From SBAX01 sp964646605 (GTDB lineage Bacteria > Planctomycetota > Phycisphaerae > UBA1845): a stretch of DNA of 49,750 bases. Where the stretch lies: positions 1 to 49,750 of the forward strand of contig CAZYEX010000049.1 of assembly GCA_964646605.1 (NCBI GenBank), read 5' to 3'. A program made the translations under genes and the position numbers. Below the pieces are notes generated by a model. It made no database searches and was not told the origin of the DNA. It saw nothing but the letters and a program-made list of their open reading frames with translations. Of this stretch, positions 14,853 through 23,723 are shown piece after piece (within the stretch, counting starts at the first letter, position 1; each line of letters opens with the position of its first letter).

Positions 14853-17413
14853 GCGAAGCGATGGTGGCAGAGCGGCGCTACGACGAGTCCAGCATCACCG
14901 TGCTGGAGGGGTTGGCGGCGGTGCAAAAAAACCCCGGGATGTACATCGGCGGGGTCGGTTCCGCGGGGCTGCACCACCTCGCCTATGAAGTCATCGACAA
15001 CGCCGTGGATGAGGCACTGGAAGGCAACTGCGACTCCATTCTCGTTCGCCTCAACGCCGACGGGAGCTGCACCGTCGTGGACAACGGTCGGGGGATCCCC
15101 GTGGGGCCGCTGGCCCATGAGAACCCCAAGCTCAACGGTCGCCCGGCGCTGGAAGTCGTGATGACCATCCTCAACTCCGGGGCCAAGTTCGACCGTCACA
15201 GCTACAAAGTGTCAGGCGGGTTGCACGGACTGGGCGTGAGCGTGGTCAACGCCCTGAGCGAATGGTTGGAAGTGGAGGTGTACCGCGACGGGATGCGGCA
15301 TACCATAGGCTTCGAGCGCGGGGTGACGACCCAGCCGTTGCGCTCCACGCCCGACTCGGGGCGCACGGGCACCAGCGTGAAATTCCGTGCCGACCGCAAG
15401 CTCTTTCAGGACTGCGACTTCAAGTTCGAAATCCTGCAGGCCCGCCTCCGCGAACTCGCCTACCTCAACAGCGGCCTGCGCATCGCATTGGTCGATGAGA
15501 TCGGCGGAAAAGAGTGCGAATACTGCTACGAGGAGGGGCTGCGCGACTTCTGCGCTCATATCGCGGGCGGGGCGGAGTGGCTGCACAAAGAGGCCATTTT
15601 CATCCGCGGCGCCGACGAGCAGGAAGGCATTAGCTGCGAGGTCGTGATCCTCTTCACCGACGCCTATACCGAGAACATCCTCTGTTTCGCCAACAACATC
15701 CACAACATCCACGGCGGGACGCACATGTCCGCGTTTAAGGCGGCGGTGTCGCGCGTCGCGGGGAACTACGCCAAGAAGAACAACCTGATTAAGGGCAGCA
15801 CCAACATCACCGGCGACGACTGGCGCGAGGGGTTGACGGCCATCGTTTCCGTCAAGCTGCGCGACCCCAAGTTCGAGGCCCAGACCAAGGTCAAGCTCCT
15901 CAACCCCGAAGTGGAAACGTTTTTGCAGCAGGTGCTCAACGAACGATTGGGCAACTATTTCGAGGAGCATCCCGCCGACGCCAAACGGATCATCCTCAAG
16001 GGCATCCAGGCTGCGCAGGCCCGCGAGGCCGCCCGCAAAGCGCGGGAGCTGTCGAGGAAAAGCGCTCTGAGCGGCGGCGGGCTTCCCGGCAAACTCTGGG
16101 ATTGCCGCAGCAAGGACGCCGATTCGACGGAGTTGTTCCTGGTGGAGGGCGATTCGGCCGGCGGCATTGCCAAGCAAGGGCGAGACTCGTTCACGCAGGC
16201 GATTCTTCCCCTCAAGGGCAAAATCCTCAACGTGGAAAAGGCCCGCATCGACAAGATGCTCGCCCACGAGGAAATCGCCAAGCTCATCTCCGCCGTCGGA
16301 TGCGGCGTCGGCGAGGAGGAGTTCGACGTCGAAAAGTGCCGCTACGGCAAGATCATCATCATGACCGACGCCGACGTAGACGGTTCGCACATCCGCACGC
16401 TGCTCTTGACCTTCCTCTTCCGGCACATGCGGCCCTTGATGGAAACCGGCCGGATCTACGTCGCCCAGCCGCCGTTGTATCAAGTCAAGAAGGGCAAGCA
16501 CGTTGAATACGTCCTCGACGACCGCATTCTCAACCGCAAGCTGGCCGAAATCGGTTTGTCCGGAGCGGCGTTGATCGTTCGAGATCCCCAGGGCGGGGAG
16601 CGCGTGGTCGAGACGGAAAAACTGCGGGCATTGGTGGGACAACTCGACGCCATGGAGTTTCAGACGCGAGTGCTCGCCCGCCGCGGAATCCAATTCCAGG
16701 AGCTGGTCCACAATCATCGCCATCCCAAGCTCGGGCTGCCGAAACTCCTCGCCTGCGTGTGCCGTTTGGATGCCAAGGAGCCGGAGCGCCATTATCTCTA
16801 CGACGAGGAGGGTTTGGCCGACCTTCGCCAACGCGAATCGCAGGCCCACGGGCCCGTCGAAGTGGTCGAGGCCCGGCATGTCCTCCTCGCCTCGCCCGAC
16901 GACGCCGGCGCCGCCGAGGCCGAAGCCCCGCCCCTTCGCATCGTGCGCTATCAGCTGCCCGAATGCCGCGTGCTCGATGAGATTCTCGTCTCCGTGGAGT
17001 CCGCGGGGCTTTCCGTCGACGACCTGTTCCTCATCCGCGAGGAGGGAGTGACCGGCGAGCGTCCGCCCGCCAAATTCCTCCTCCGCGATTCGGCCGGTGA
17101 GACCACGGAGATGGACAACCTGGCCGAGGTCGCCAAGGGCGTGCGCGACTTGGGCCGCAAGGGCATGGCCGTCAAGCGCTTCAAGGGTCTGGGCGAAATG
17201 AATGCCGACGAACTCTGGGACACGACCCTCGACCGCGACAAACGCACCCTCCTCCGCGTCGTCATCTCCGACGACCCCAACGACCTCGAACAGGCCGACC
17301 TCGACGCCCGCGAAGCCGACCGCATCTTCCGACTCCTCATGGGCGACAACGTCGAAGACCGCCGCCGATTCATCGAAGAGAACGCGATGAATGTGAAGAA
17401 CCTGGATGTGTAA
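14849..17413 (+). CDS. gyrB: DNA gyrase subunit B
   Basis: 854 residues. ATPase half: EVIDNAVDEALEGN, VVDNGRGIPVG, GGLHGLGVSVVNALS. TOPRIM half: FLVEGDSAGGIAKQGRDS, LPLKGKILNVEKAR and DADVDGSHIRTLLLTF with the Mg-binding acidic residues, ending KRFKGLGEMNADELW and ENAMNVKNLDV. Between the TOPRIM blocks and the tail lies an insertion of about 170 residues (LARRGIQFQELVHNH onward), comparable in size to the E. coli GyrB insertion. A GGAGG site precedes the ATG, which overlaps the upstream stop. No gyrA is in the window. Confidence 0.96.
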   Translation: MSEAMVAERRYDESSITVLEGLAAVQKNPGMYIGGVGSAGLHHLAYEVIDNAVDEALEGNCDSILVRLNADGSCTVVDNGRGIPVGPLAHENPKLNGRPALEVVMTILNSGAKFDRHSYKVSGGLHGLGVSVVNALSEWLEVEVYRDGMRHTIGFERGVTTQPLRSTPDSGRTGTSVKFRADRKLFQDCDFKFEILQARLRELAYLNSGLRIALVDEIGGKECEYCYEEGLRDFCAHIAGGAEWLHKEAIFIRGADEQEGISCEVVILFTDAYTENILCFANNIHNIHGGTHMSAFKAAVSRVAGNYAKKNNLIKGSTNITGDDWREGLTAIVSVKLRDPKFEAQTKVKLLNPEVETFLQQVLNERLGNYFEEHPADAKRIILKGIQAAQAREAARKARELSRKSALSGGGLPGKLWDCRSKDADSTELFLVEGDSAGGIAKQGRDSFTQAILPLKGKILNVEKARIDKMLAHEEIAKLISAVGCGVGEEEFDVEKCRYGKIIIMTDADVDGSHIRTLLLTFLFRHMRPLMETGRIYVAQPPLYQVKKGKHVEYVLDDRILNRKLAEIGLSGAALIVRDPQGGERVVETEKLRALVGQLDAMEFQTRVLARRGIQFQELVHNHRHPKLGLPKLLACVCRLDAKEPERHYLYDEEGLADLRQRESQAHGPVEVVEARHVLLASPDDAGAAEAEAPPLRIVRYQLPECRVLDEILVSVESAGLSVDDLFLIREEGVTGERPPAKFLLRDSAGETTEMDNLAEVAKGVRDLGRKGMAVKRFKGLGEMNADELWDTTLDRDKRTLLRVVISDDPNDLEQADLDAREADRIFRLLMGDNVEDRRRFIEENAMNVKNLDV

Positions 17414-17479
17414 CGTTCGGATGGATGACGAATCGACAATCGGCGGAGTGAGATTGGCTCCAAACGGAGGACATGACCC

Positions 17480-17995
17480 ATGGACCGGGACATAGTTGTC
17501 AAGCTGCGTTCTAGCTTCGAGTCGATGGTACAGACGCACCCCGAGACCGCGACCGAGTTTTGGTGCGCCCGTGACCTGCAGATGCTCCTTGGCTACGCGA
17601 AGTGGGAGAACTTCTCCAAGGTCATCGAGAAGGCCGTAACTTCTTGTAACAGCACAGGTTACGATCCGGCCGACCATTTTCTTGATGTCAGGAAAATGGT
17701 CGATGTCGGCTCGGGTGCCAAGCGAGAAGTCGAGGACATCGCGCTGAGTCGTTACGCCTGCTATTTGATCGCTCAAAACGGCGACCCCTCGAAGGAGCCC
17801 ATCGCGTTCGCCCAAACCTACTTTGCGATGCAAACGCGCAGACAGGAACTCGTCGAGGCTCGTTTGGCCGAAGCTGAGCGCGTCAGCGCCCGCAAGAAGC
17901 TGACGCGTTCCGAGACAGAGCTTTCCGGAATCATCCCTGCGTGGCTCAATAATCGGATGCCGCAAGAGTTCGAACACGTCCGCGTGGGTCCTTAG
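17480..17995 (+). pseudogene. Truncated DinD-like DNA-damage-inducible protein
   Basis: 171 residues against about 274 for E. coli DinD. Residues 10-150 match the DinD/BRO-N-like domain closely: EFWCARDLQMLLGYAKWENF, DHFLDVRKMV, AKREVEDIALSRYACYLIAQNGDP, FAQTYFAMQTRRQEL, and ARKKLTRSETELSG. Right after ELSGII, where the family continues with a second conserved half, the sequence changes to an unrelated 20-residue tail and stops. I infer a 3' deletion near position 17940. GGAGG lies 10 bases before the ATG, so the remnant may still be expressed. In E. coli dinD is SOS-induced; no LexA box is visible here. Confidence 0.7.
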
Positions 17996-18053
17996 TTGTA
18001 GGTGTTCGGCCCCGGCTCGAAATAGGAGACGGTGACGCCCCAGGCGTTGGCAG

Positions 18054-18452
18054 TCAATCTTGCGGCAACGGCTCAAGCGGGCCAAAGTTCACAGGTACCA
18101 GGTATCCAGTCCCCGGCTTTGCCGCCTTCGCGGTCTGCTTTAACGTCGGCCACCAGCGAACTGTTCGCCAGAATTGATCCCAGAGTCCCTGCTGCGCCCA
18201 TACTTTCTTGAAGAAAAAAGCGGTAAGCCCCGACTGCTTCCACGCCGCTCTGTTCTGCGGGTTACGCGTGATTCGCGGGTCGCCCGAAATGATGACCCAG
18301 TCGCCCTCGGAGGCGAGCGTGCCGATCCAGTCTACATCCTTCGCGTCCCCGGGGAACTTTTCACGAAGGTGTTTAATCTCGTATGCGTCGTCCAGCAACC
18401 GGATCGCTTGAACCAGGTTGGGTGAGAGGCAATTATCAAAGAAGAACTTCAC
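18054..18452 (-). CDS. VapC45-type PIN-like toxin
   Basis: 132 residues. Matches the VapC45/DUF5615-like PIN group: MKFFFDNCLSPNLVQAI with the first catalytic Asp (Asp6), then DAKDVDWIGTLASEGDWVIISGDPRI supplying further acidic residues. PIN toxins are Mg-dependent RNases. The start overlaps the stop of the upstream antitoxin gene by four bases (ATGA), the usual tight toxin-antitoxin coupling. The C-terminal third (WWPTLKQTAKAAKPGTGYLVP) has the pattern I remember from Rv2019-like proteins. RNA target unknown. Confidence 0.8.
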   Translation of the reverse strand: MKFFFDNCLSPNLVQAIRLLDDAYEIKHLREKFPGDAKDVDWIGTLASEGDWVIISGDPRITRNPQNRAAWKQSGLTAFFFKKVWAQQGLWDQFWRTVRWWPTLKQTAKAAKPGTGYLVPVNFGPLEPLPQD

Positions 18453-19144
18453 GCGGCCAGTTTTTTCTCGAACTCGATCGCGTCGCGGACCGACCGCGGG
18501 TCAACGTCGTACCACTTGGCGACTGCTGCGATTGAACTGCTTCCGGGCCTGAAGGCTTGCGCAAGGATCGACGTTGGAACTCCCTCTTTGTGAACAATCG
18601 GCTGTCCGAAAGACCTCTCTGGATCAATGACAACATGGCGTTTCGTACCTAGCGGCCACCACCGAACTGCTTGGTCGTGGTCATCGAACTCGAGGCCGTA
18701 CAAGAAAGGACGTAGTAATCCATGGAACGCGTACTGAGTCTTAACGATGTCGAGCAAGGCGCGCTCGCCGCGTTCGTCAACAACCTGGGCGAAGATGCTC
18801 CGTCCGTCAGTCTTGAAGCGCCGCGTGGCGAACGGGTGGGTCGTCTCGAACAAGATCCGCGCGCGTTCCGCAGCCGTCCTGATCGTCTTCCAAGTTACGC
18901 CTCGCGTGCGAAAGGCATCAACGAATCGCACCTCAAGGAGGTCCAGGAAACCGAGCGCCAGCTTCTCATGGATCGTTGGTAGCTGTCGCTCCCAAACCGG
19001 CGCGGAGGCACGTTCCCTGCCGTCATAAACATAGGTGTATCCGAGCAGCCAGCGGCGAATCCGGCCGGGCGACACGCGGCTCAACCTAGCGGCTTCTGGA
19101 ACCGTGTATATCCCAACACCAAGGTATGTGTTACTCGCCGCCAT
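18449..19144 (-). CDS. VapB45-type antitoxin with DUF433 domain
   Basis: 231 residues. N-terminal MerR-like helix-turn-helix (YTVPEAARLSRVSPGRIRRWLLG), a central region typical of Rv2018-like antitoxins (LGFLDLLEVRFVDAFRTRGVTWKTIR), and a C-terminal DUF433-type helix-turn-helix (GVPTSILAQAFRPGSSSIAAVAKWYDVDPRSVRDAIEFE). It should bind and neutralise the downstream PIN toxin and autoregulate. The ATG at 19144 is preferred for its AGAGGGGG site; an ATG at 19165 adds seven residues. The pair is convergent with the truncated dinD. Confidence 0.8.
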   Translation of the reverse strand: MAASNTYLGVGIYTVPEAARLSRVSPGRIRRWLLGYTYVYDGRERASAPVWERQLPTIHEKLALGFLDLLEVRFVDAFRTRGVTWKTIRTAAERARILFETTHPFATRRFKTDGRSIFAQVVDERGERALLDIVKTQYAFHGLLRPFLYGLEFDDHDQAVRWWPLGTKRHVVIDPERSFGQPIVHKEGVPTSILAQAFRPGSSSIAAVAKWYDVDPRSVRDAIEFEKKLAA

Positions 19145-19199
19145 GACGCCCCCTCTTTCGGTCAATGACCCAGTCGGAACCCGCTCGTCGGCACATCAG

Positions 19200-19230
19200 A
19201 TTATACATGGCGGAAGGGACCGAGGGTCAA
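19200..19230 (-). promoter_or_regulatory. Promoter of the vapBC45 pair
   Basis: On the minus strand TTGACC (19230-19225) and a perfect TATAAT (19205-19200) with a 19-base spacer, slightly long. The predicted transcript start near 19193 gives a leader of roughly 50 bases before the antitoxin ATG. Confidence 0.5.
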
Positions 19231-19394
19231 CCCGTCCGGATTCCCCGAGCAGCGACGCCCAGTGCCGACTGCCTAAGAATCGGTCGCAACCAGGGAATCC
19301 CTTCAGCCCCGGCCCCGTACCTGGCGGGTCGCCAATACCGGCGCGGCCTATTCCAGGTCCTGTTCCTGAACCACATTGTGACCAAACCGTGGGT

Positions 19395-20057
19395 TTAGCG
19401 ATCCCATTGCAGCGCCGCGCCGAGCGGCTTTTTGGGAATGTCGGGCACGAGGCAGTCGGCGGCGGGAAAGCCTACGGGGATGAGCAGGTACGGTTTCTCG
19501 TTGACCGGCCGACCCAGGATTTCGCGCAGGAAACGCATCGGGCTGGGGGTGTGGGTGAGGGTCGCCAGTCCGACCTGGTGACAGGCCATGATGAACATGC
19601 CCGCGGCGATGCCCGTGGATTCCGATGGGTAGTAGTTCGAGACCCGCTCCCCGCCGACCTCTTCCCAGTCGATGCGGAACAAGACCACCAGCCAGGGCGC
19701 GATTTCGAGGAACGGCTTGTGGGCGTCGGTTCCCAACGGATCGAGGGCCTTGAGCCACTCGCGGGGCATGCGACGATCGTAGCTTTCGCGTTCCTCGATC
19801 TCAGCCGCCACGCGGATTTCGCGTTTCAGCGCCGGATCGCTGACCGCTGCGAAACGCCACGGCTTGCGGTTGGCCCCGCTCGGGGCCGTGTGGGCGACGG
19901 CGATGACCGATTCGATCAACTCCCGTGGAACCGGCTCGTCGCTGAAGAAACGGCAGCTTCGGCGGGCGTCCATCTCCTCGAGGAGCGCCGCCGCACGCGC
20001 GTACATCTCCGTAAGCCCGCGCCGCCGAAAGGCGTAGGGGATGACTTTGGCCGGCAC
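19395..20057 (-). CDS. Nitroreductase of the iodotyrosine-dehalogenase (IYD) type
   Basis: 220 residues, FMN-dependent nitroreductase fold. Motifs: ARRSCRFFSDEPVP, HTAPSGANRKPWRF (FMN binding), ESYDRRMPREWLKAL, STGIAAGMFIMACHQVGLATLTHTPSPM. The active-site lid residues that bind the amino-acid zwitterion in human IYD (Glu157, Tyr161, Lys182) align with Glu89, Tyr93 and Lys114. I therefore predict reductive dehalogenation of halotyrosines rather than nitro reduction. It starts with GTG; the N-terminal residues before Met18 fit the family. The next upstream gene on the same strand is a small lipoprotein, about 50 bases away. No halogen-related gene is near. Confidence 0.82.
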   Translation of the reverse strand: MPAKVIPYAFRRRGLTEMYARAAALLEEMDARRSCRFFSDEPVPRELIESVIAVAHTAPSGANRKPWRFAAVSDPALKREIRVAAEIEERESYDRRMPREWLKALDPLGTDAHKPFLEIAPWLVVLFRIDWEEVGGERVSNYYPSESTGIAAGMFIMACHQVGLATLTHTPSPMRFLREILGRPVNEKPYLLIPVGFPAADCLVPDIPKKPLGAALQWDR

Positions 20058-20104
20058 GAACGGTTAACCCATGCCTCGCCGTGTTCGGACGAAGGCGCAG
20101 CGAT

Positions 20105-20650
20105 CTACAGCCCCAAACTGAAATCCAGGGCGTCGATGGTCACCGTGCCGTCCACCGGCGAGGTCACCTCGATGCATAGGCTGAACTCGCCTGCGTTGAT
20201 GAGGTCCAGCGTGTTCTGGGTCAGCGTGATACTCGAGGGGTCCACCGAAACCGGTTGCAGGTCCGCGTCCAGCTCGACGTTGAAGGGGCCATACCCCTCG
20301 CCGTCCACGCACACCGTAGCCAGTTCATCGACCGAGGCGATCCAGGCTCGGACGACGAGCGTCCCGCCCTCTTGCAAATTCACCGTTCCCTTGCCCCCGC
20401 CCGTGTCCGCGGGTGTCACGGTGATGTCATTGGGGTCGAGGATGATGGATCCGCTGCCGATGTTGACGGCCGCGTCGCCGAGCGAGCCGCTGCCGCTATT
20501 GGTGACGGGCTCACCGGCGGTCACCGCGAAGGTTCCCAGCCCTCCGCCGAGCTGAAACTCCGCCGCCACCCGCAACGCCTGGCGGCATCCGTTCAGGGCG
20601 AACGCCCCGACTACCATCGCCACGCCGATCGTTAAGACGCGATTTCGCAT
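20105..20650 (-). CDS. Small predicted lipoprotein
   Basis: 181 residues with a signal peptide and lipobox (VGAFALNGC, Cys22), so attached to a membrane by lipid. The mature part is Gly/Ser/Thr/Asp-rich with beta-strand character (LDPNDITVTP, GTVNLQEGG, VTSPVDGTVTIDAL) and no domain I recognise. The start is the ATG before the hydrophobic stretch with GGGAG 8 bases upstream; an open frame continues 109 codons further but lacks a signal or plausible sequence. It may share a transcript with the nitroreductase downstream. Confidence 0.65.
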   Translation of the reverse strand: MRNRVLTIGVAMVVGAFALNGCRQALRVAAEFQLGGGLGTFAVTAGEPVTNSGSGSLGDAAVNIGSGSIILDPNDITVTPADTGGGKGTVNLQEGGTLVVRAWIASVDELATVCVDGEGYGPFNVELDADLQPVSVDPSSITLTQNTLDLINAGEFSLCIEVTSPVDGTVTIDALDFSLGL

Positions 20651-21008
20651 TGGATATCTCCCGCTCGCTTGCAACCAGCGCCCCGTAGCGCCCGATAACC
20701 GCCGGCACCGCCCGCGCGACGCCGCCTGCCCTAGAAGGCTACTCGGACCACCGCGCTCTCGCCAGTCGGGACCTGGGAGGCCCAGCCGACTGTTGTCCGC
20801 GGACTTGGGCCCCGGACATCCGATCAACGCGACCTGCCAGCAACCTTGAAATTCGTCATACGCCGCCCGGCTGGGAATCGTATGTGTTAAATGGGGAAAA
20901 CTGCACAAGCTTGTGAATGTCGACCGAGTAGTTATCGGTCGGCGGTGGGAAGGGGTCATGCCACGAGCCAACGGCACTGGGTCAGTTCATTTGTTTCGTG
21001 AACGAGGA

Positions 21009-23468
21009 ATGCGCGGCTGCGACTTCGCCCGCCGGATTGCGCTTGGACTGGGGTTGTCCCTGATAATTCTTGGCGGATGCGGGACTGCCCCGGGGCAACT
21101 GGCAAGCTCGGACGGTACTCCCCCAAGCACTTCGGACGGTGACTCGAATCCGCGCGGCGGGAATGCGCCGGTCTTGCCGGCCGAGGTGGAGACGCCGCCG
21201 ACACTTTCATTCAGCGCCGAGCCGGTGTTTTGCTGTGATCCACGGGGGATGACCTTCACGGCCAGTATCGCTGCCGAAGGTCCCGTCGGCTCGGTTCTGT
21301 ATCGTTGGGATTTTGGCGACGGTCGGTCGGCGCGCGGTCCACAAGCGACGCACACCTTCGGTTGGCCCGGCGAGTATCGGGTCCGACTGACGGCGACGCT
21401 CGAGGACGGAACGCTCCTCGGCGCCGAGCAGGCGTTCTCGTTCGCTGCGGATCAAGTTCCCGACGGAACGGACCCGCCGGATCCACCCACGGACCCGATC
21501 GACGAAACGCCGGACGAGGCACCCGTGCTCGTGATCGCCGACGCGGGGGCCGATCGCGAAGCCATCGCGGGCGAGAAGGTGACACTCGACGGCAGCGGCA
21601 GCACAGGAAGCGGACAGGACCCGCTGGGCTACGAATGGCGGCAACACACGGGTCCCACGGTGGTGCTGACGAATCCGTACTCGCCGATTGCGACGTTCAC
21701 GGCTCCGTCCAATCTGCGGCGGACCGAGACGTTCGTTTTCGCGCTGATCGTGCGGCAAGGCGCGGTGATGGACGCCGAGACGGTGCAGGTGTCGGTGCTT
21801 CCGCCGCCCCCGCCGGATCCGCCGTTGCCGACGGTGCAACTGGCGGTCACGTTGGCGGACGGCGTGTTCATCCCGATCCTCACGCCGGACGAGGGCGCCT
21901 CGACGCCGGACCGTCAGAGCTACAGCGGCGACTGGGGGGAGGCCCTGGTGCAGAAGCTCGACGCGACGCGTTACGAACTCACGCTCCGTGCCAAGGTCAA
22001 CCTCGCCCGCGTTTGGTTCCCCTACTTCGCCAACGAGTATGCCTGCGAGCGAATCCTCTATCCCCATCTTCTGGGGTTGGAGGTTGACAATTCGCGGCTG
22101 AATCGCGCGTGGAGCTACGAAGAGATCGCGGTGTACCCTGGGCAGACGGTCTTCCCCGGGGCGGTCATGGAGAGTCCCGACGAGGGTCGGGGCGTGTTTG
22201 CGGCGAATTGGCCTCCGCTGGAGGTGAAGGTGCTTTACTCCCGCGGGAAGGTCGCGCTTCGCTATGACCAGACGCTGGCGGCGGGGGGCATGCGGAAGTA
22301 CCGCTGCATGATCGCGGACACCGTCGCCCAGCCGGGTGTCGAGCCGTGGCACTTGGCGGTCGATGCCTATCGTGACTGGCTTCTGCCGAACATGCAGCAG
22401 GCGGGGCTTTGGCCCGTGGTCTATCCCGAGTGGCTGCGGACGGCCCACGGTTGGTCGAACGTGCAGTTGCAGGACTACGACGATCCGGTGGGCGAAACCC
22501 GTTATCGCTGGGAACAATGGGGGCATATGTTCCCGGTCATCCAGACCTGGGGGAGCATGTCCGATCGGCACCATCCGCCGGACCTTTCGACAGGCTGTTG
22601 TCTGATCGACACGTCGCTGCACCCGCGCAACGCGGAGCTGCCGCAGGTCGCCCAGATGGTGGTGGAAGGCGGCGGGTATTTCGGATACTACGCCCGCCCG
22701 CGCAACACCGGACCGGTGGCGGGCACGCACCCCGACGCGACCGCGAACCGTGAATGGCTCCTGGAATGGCTGAACATCAATCGCACGCAGCTCGGCGGCA
22801 ACATCGACTACCTGGATTGGTTCATCGCCCGACCGCTCGGTCCGGTGCTGGATGTCGCGTTTCAGTTCCGCGACGGGCTGTGGAGCCATGACACGGTCTG
22901 CGAGCGGGCGGTGGATGTCTATCCCACGGCGTTTCTCATGAGCGGGGCGCTGTGGGGCGGGGCGCGATACTTCACCAAACCGGAGCAGACTATCGCCGAC
23001 GCCCCGTTGGGACAAACGGGGATCGTCTTTCCGCGCCTGGTGCGCTATCTGCTCGATGACCGCATTGTTCTGCTGGGGGAATCCAACGGCGACAACGTGA
23101 TGTGGGGCAGCGGCCGCGGGGCCTACCATTTCGGCGAGCGGCAGGCGTTCCTGCTGGGGTGCAAGCTGGATTGGATGCAGCGTCCGGACGGCGGGGGACC
23201 GAACGACCCGGCCGTGCCCGTCATCGTCAACGCCTGGGAGAGTGTCAACTTCTGGCACCGTGATCCCGTGTACATGGACACCGTCGGATTGACCCAGGTC
23301 CCGCCCTCCGTGGACGTGCGGCGCTTTCGGGGGCGCGACGGCGAAACGATCCTCGCCGTGGACCACCGGAACGCCGAGTCGGTACACCCGGCCGCCGTTC
23401 TGGTTGACGGTCGATCGGTGAGCATCCCCGGCAGCGCGTGGTTGGAACTGGTGGTCGTCGCGCCGTAA
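21009..23468 (+). CDS. Large PKD-domain lipoprotein with glycosidase-like C-terminal region
   Basis: About 819 residues. Signal peptide with lipobox (LSLIILGGC). Two PKD domains follow: one with YRWDFGDGRSARGPQATHTFGWPGEYRVRLTATL split by family convention around residues 75-135, the second near 180-270 (VTLDGSGSTGS, DPLGYEWRQHTGP), separated by a Pro/Asp linker. The C-terminal 500 residues resemble the DUF6259 type, a TIM-barrel-like glycosidase-related family (WEQWGHMFPVIQTWG, NIDYLDWFIARPLGP), recalled only loosely. It is probably a surface carbohydrate-active or binding protein. Start uncertain: ATG at 20958 (after GAAGGGG) would lengthen the n-region by 17 residues. Confidence 0.7.
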   Translation: MRGCDFARRIALGLGLSLIILGGCGTAPGQLASSDGTPPSTSDGDSNPRGGNAPVLPAEVETPPTLSFSAEPVFCCDPRGMTFTASIAAEGPVGSVLYRWDFGDGRSARGPQATHTFGWPGEYRVRLTATLEDGTLLGAEQAFSFAADQVPDGTDPPDPPTDPIDETPDEAPVLVIADAGADREAIAGEKVTLDGSGSTGSGQDPLGYEWRQHTGPTVVLTNPYSPIATFTAPSNLRRTETFVFALIVRQGAVMDAETVQVSVLPPPPPDPPLPTVQLAVTLADGVFIPILTPDEGASTPDRQSYSGDWGEALVQKLDATRYELTLRAKVNLARVWFPYFANEYACERILYPHLLGLEVDNSRLNRAWSYEEIAVYPGQTVFPGAVMESPDEGRGVFAANWPPLEVKVLYSRGKVALRYDQTLAAGGMRKYRCMIADTVAQPGVEPWHLAVDAYRDWLLPNMQQAGLWPVVYPEWLRTAHGWSNVQLQDYDDPVGETRYRWEQWGHMFPVIQTWGSMSDRHHPPDLSTGCCLIDTSLHPRNAELPQVAQMVVEGGGYFGYYARPRNTGPVAGTHPDATANREWLLEWLNINRTQLGGNIDYLDWFIARPLGPVLDVAFQFRDGLWSHDTVCERAVDVYPTAFLMSGALWGGARYFTKPEQTIADAPLGQTGIVFPRLVRYLLDDRIVLLGESNGDNVMWGSGRGAYHFGERQAFLLGCKLDWMQRPDGGGPNDPAVPVIVNAWESVNFWHRDPVYMDTVGLTQVPPSVDVRRFRGRDGETILAVDHRNAESVHPAAVLVDGRSVSIPGSAWLELVVVAP

Positions 23469-23613
23469 GGCACGGTGCGCGCCGCTGGTCATTCGTCCCC
23501 TGCCGGTCGCTTGTGCTCCCGGCCTTGCGGTTCTCATTTCTTGCCCGCCCGGCGCGGATTCGTGCATTTCTCCGACGGCGCAACAATTGCGTAACGCGAA
23601 CCCTTTCGGTACC

Positions 23614-23643
23614 TTGACAGGTCGTCGGGCGACGTAGTAGCTT
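23614..23643 (+). promoter_or_regulatory. Possible promoter of the Gld-type ABC operon
   Basis: A perfect TTGACA (23614-23619) is followed after 18 bases by a weak -10 box TAGCTT (23638-23643). It lies about 75 bases before the ATPase gene. Confidence 0.35.
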
Positions 23644-23723
23644 CCGCAGCCAGGCACGTCGGAACGGCACGGCGCATGTAAGCTGGACGCGCCGGCGAAT
23701 CCAGCACCCTTGGATGGAGCAAC

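Noticed and set aside
17996..18053. Short minus-strand coding remnant ending with 'YFEPGPNTYN'
   Set aside because: The stretch reads like a protein C-terminus but is only about 22 codons long and has no start; too short to call.
15212..18085. 957-codon open frame on the minus strand
   Set aside because: It is antisense to gyrB and dinD, which have unmistakable motifs; the translation is His/Arg/Asp-biased without any domain. Long antisense frames are expected at this GC content.
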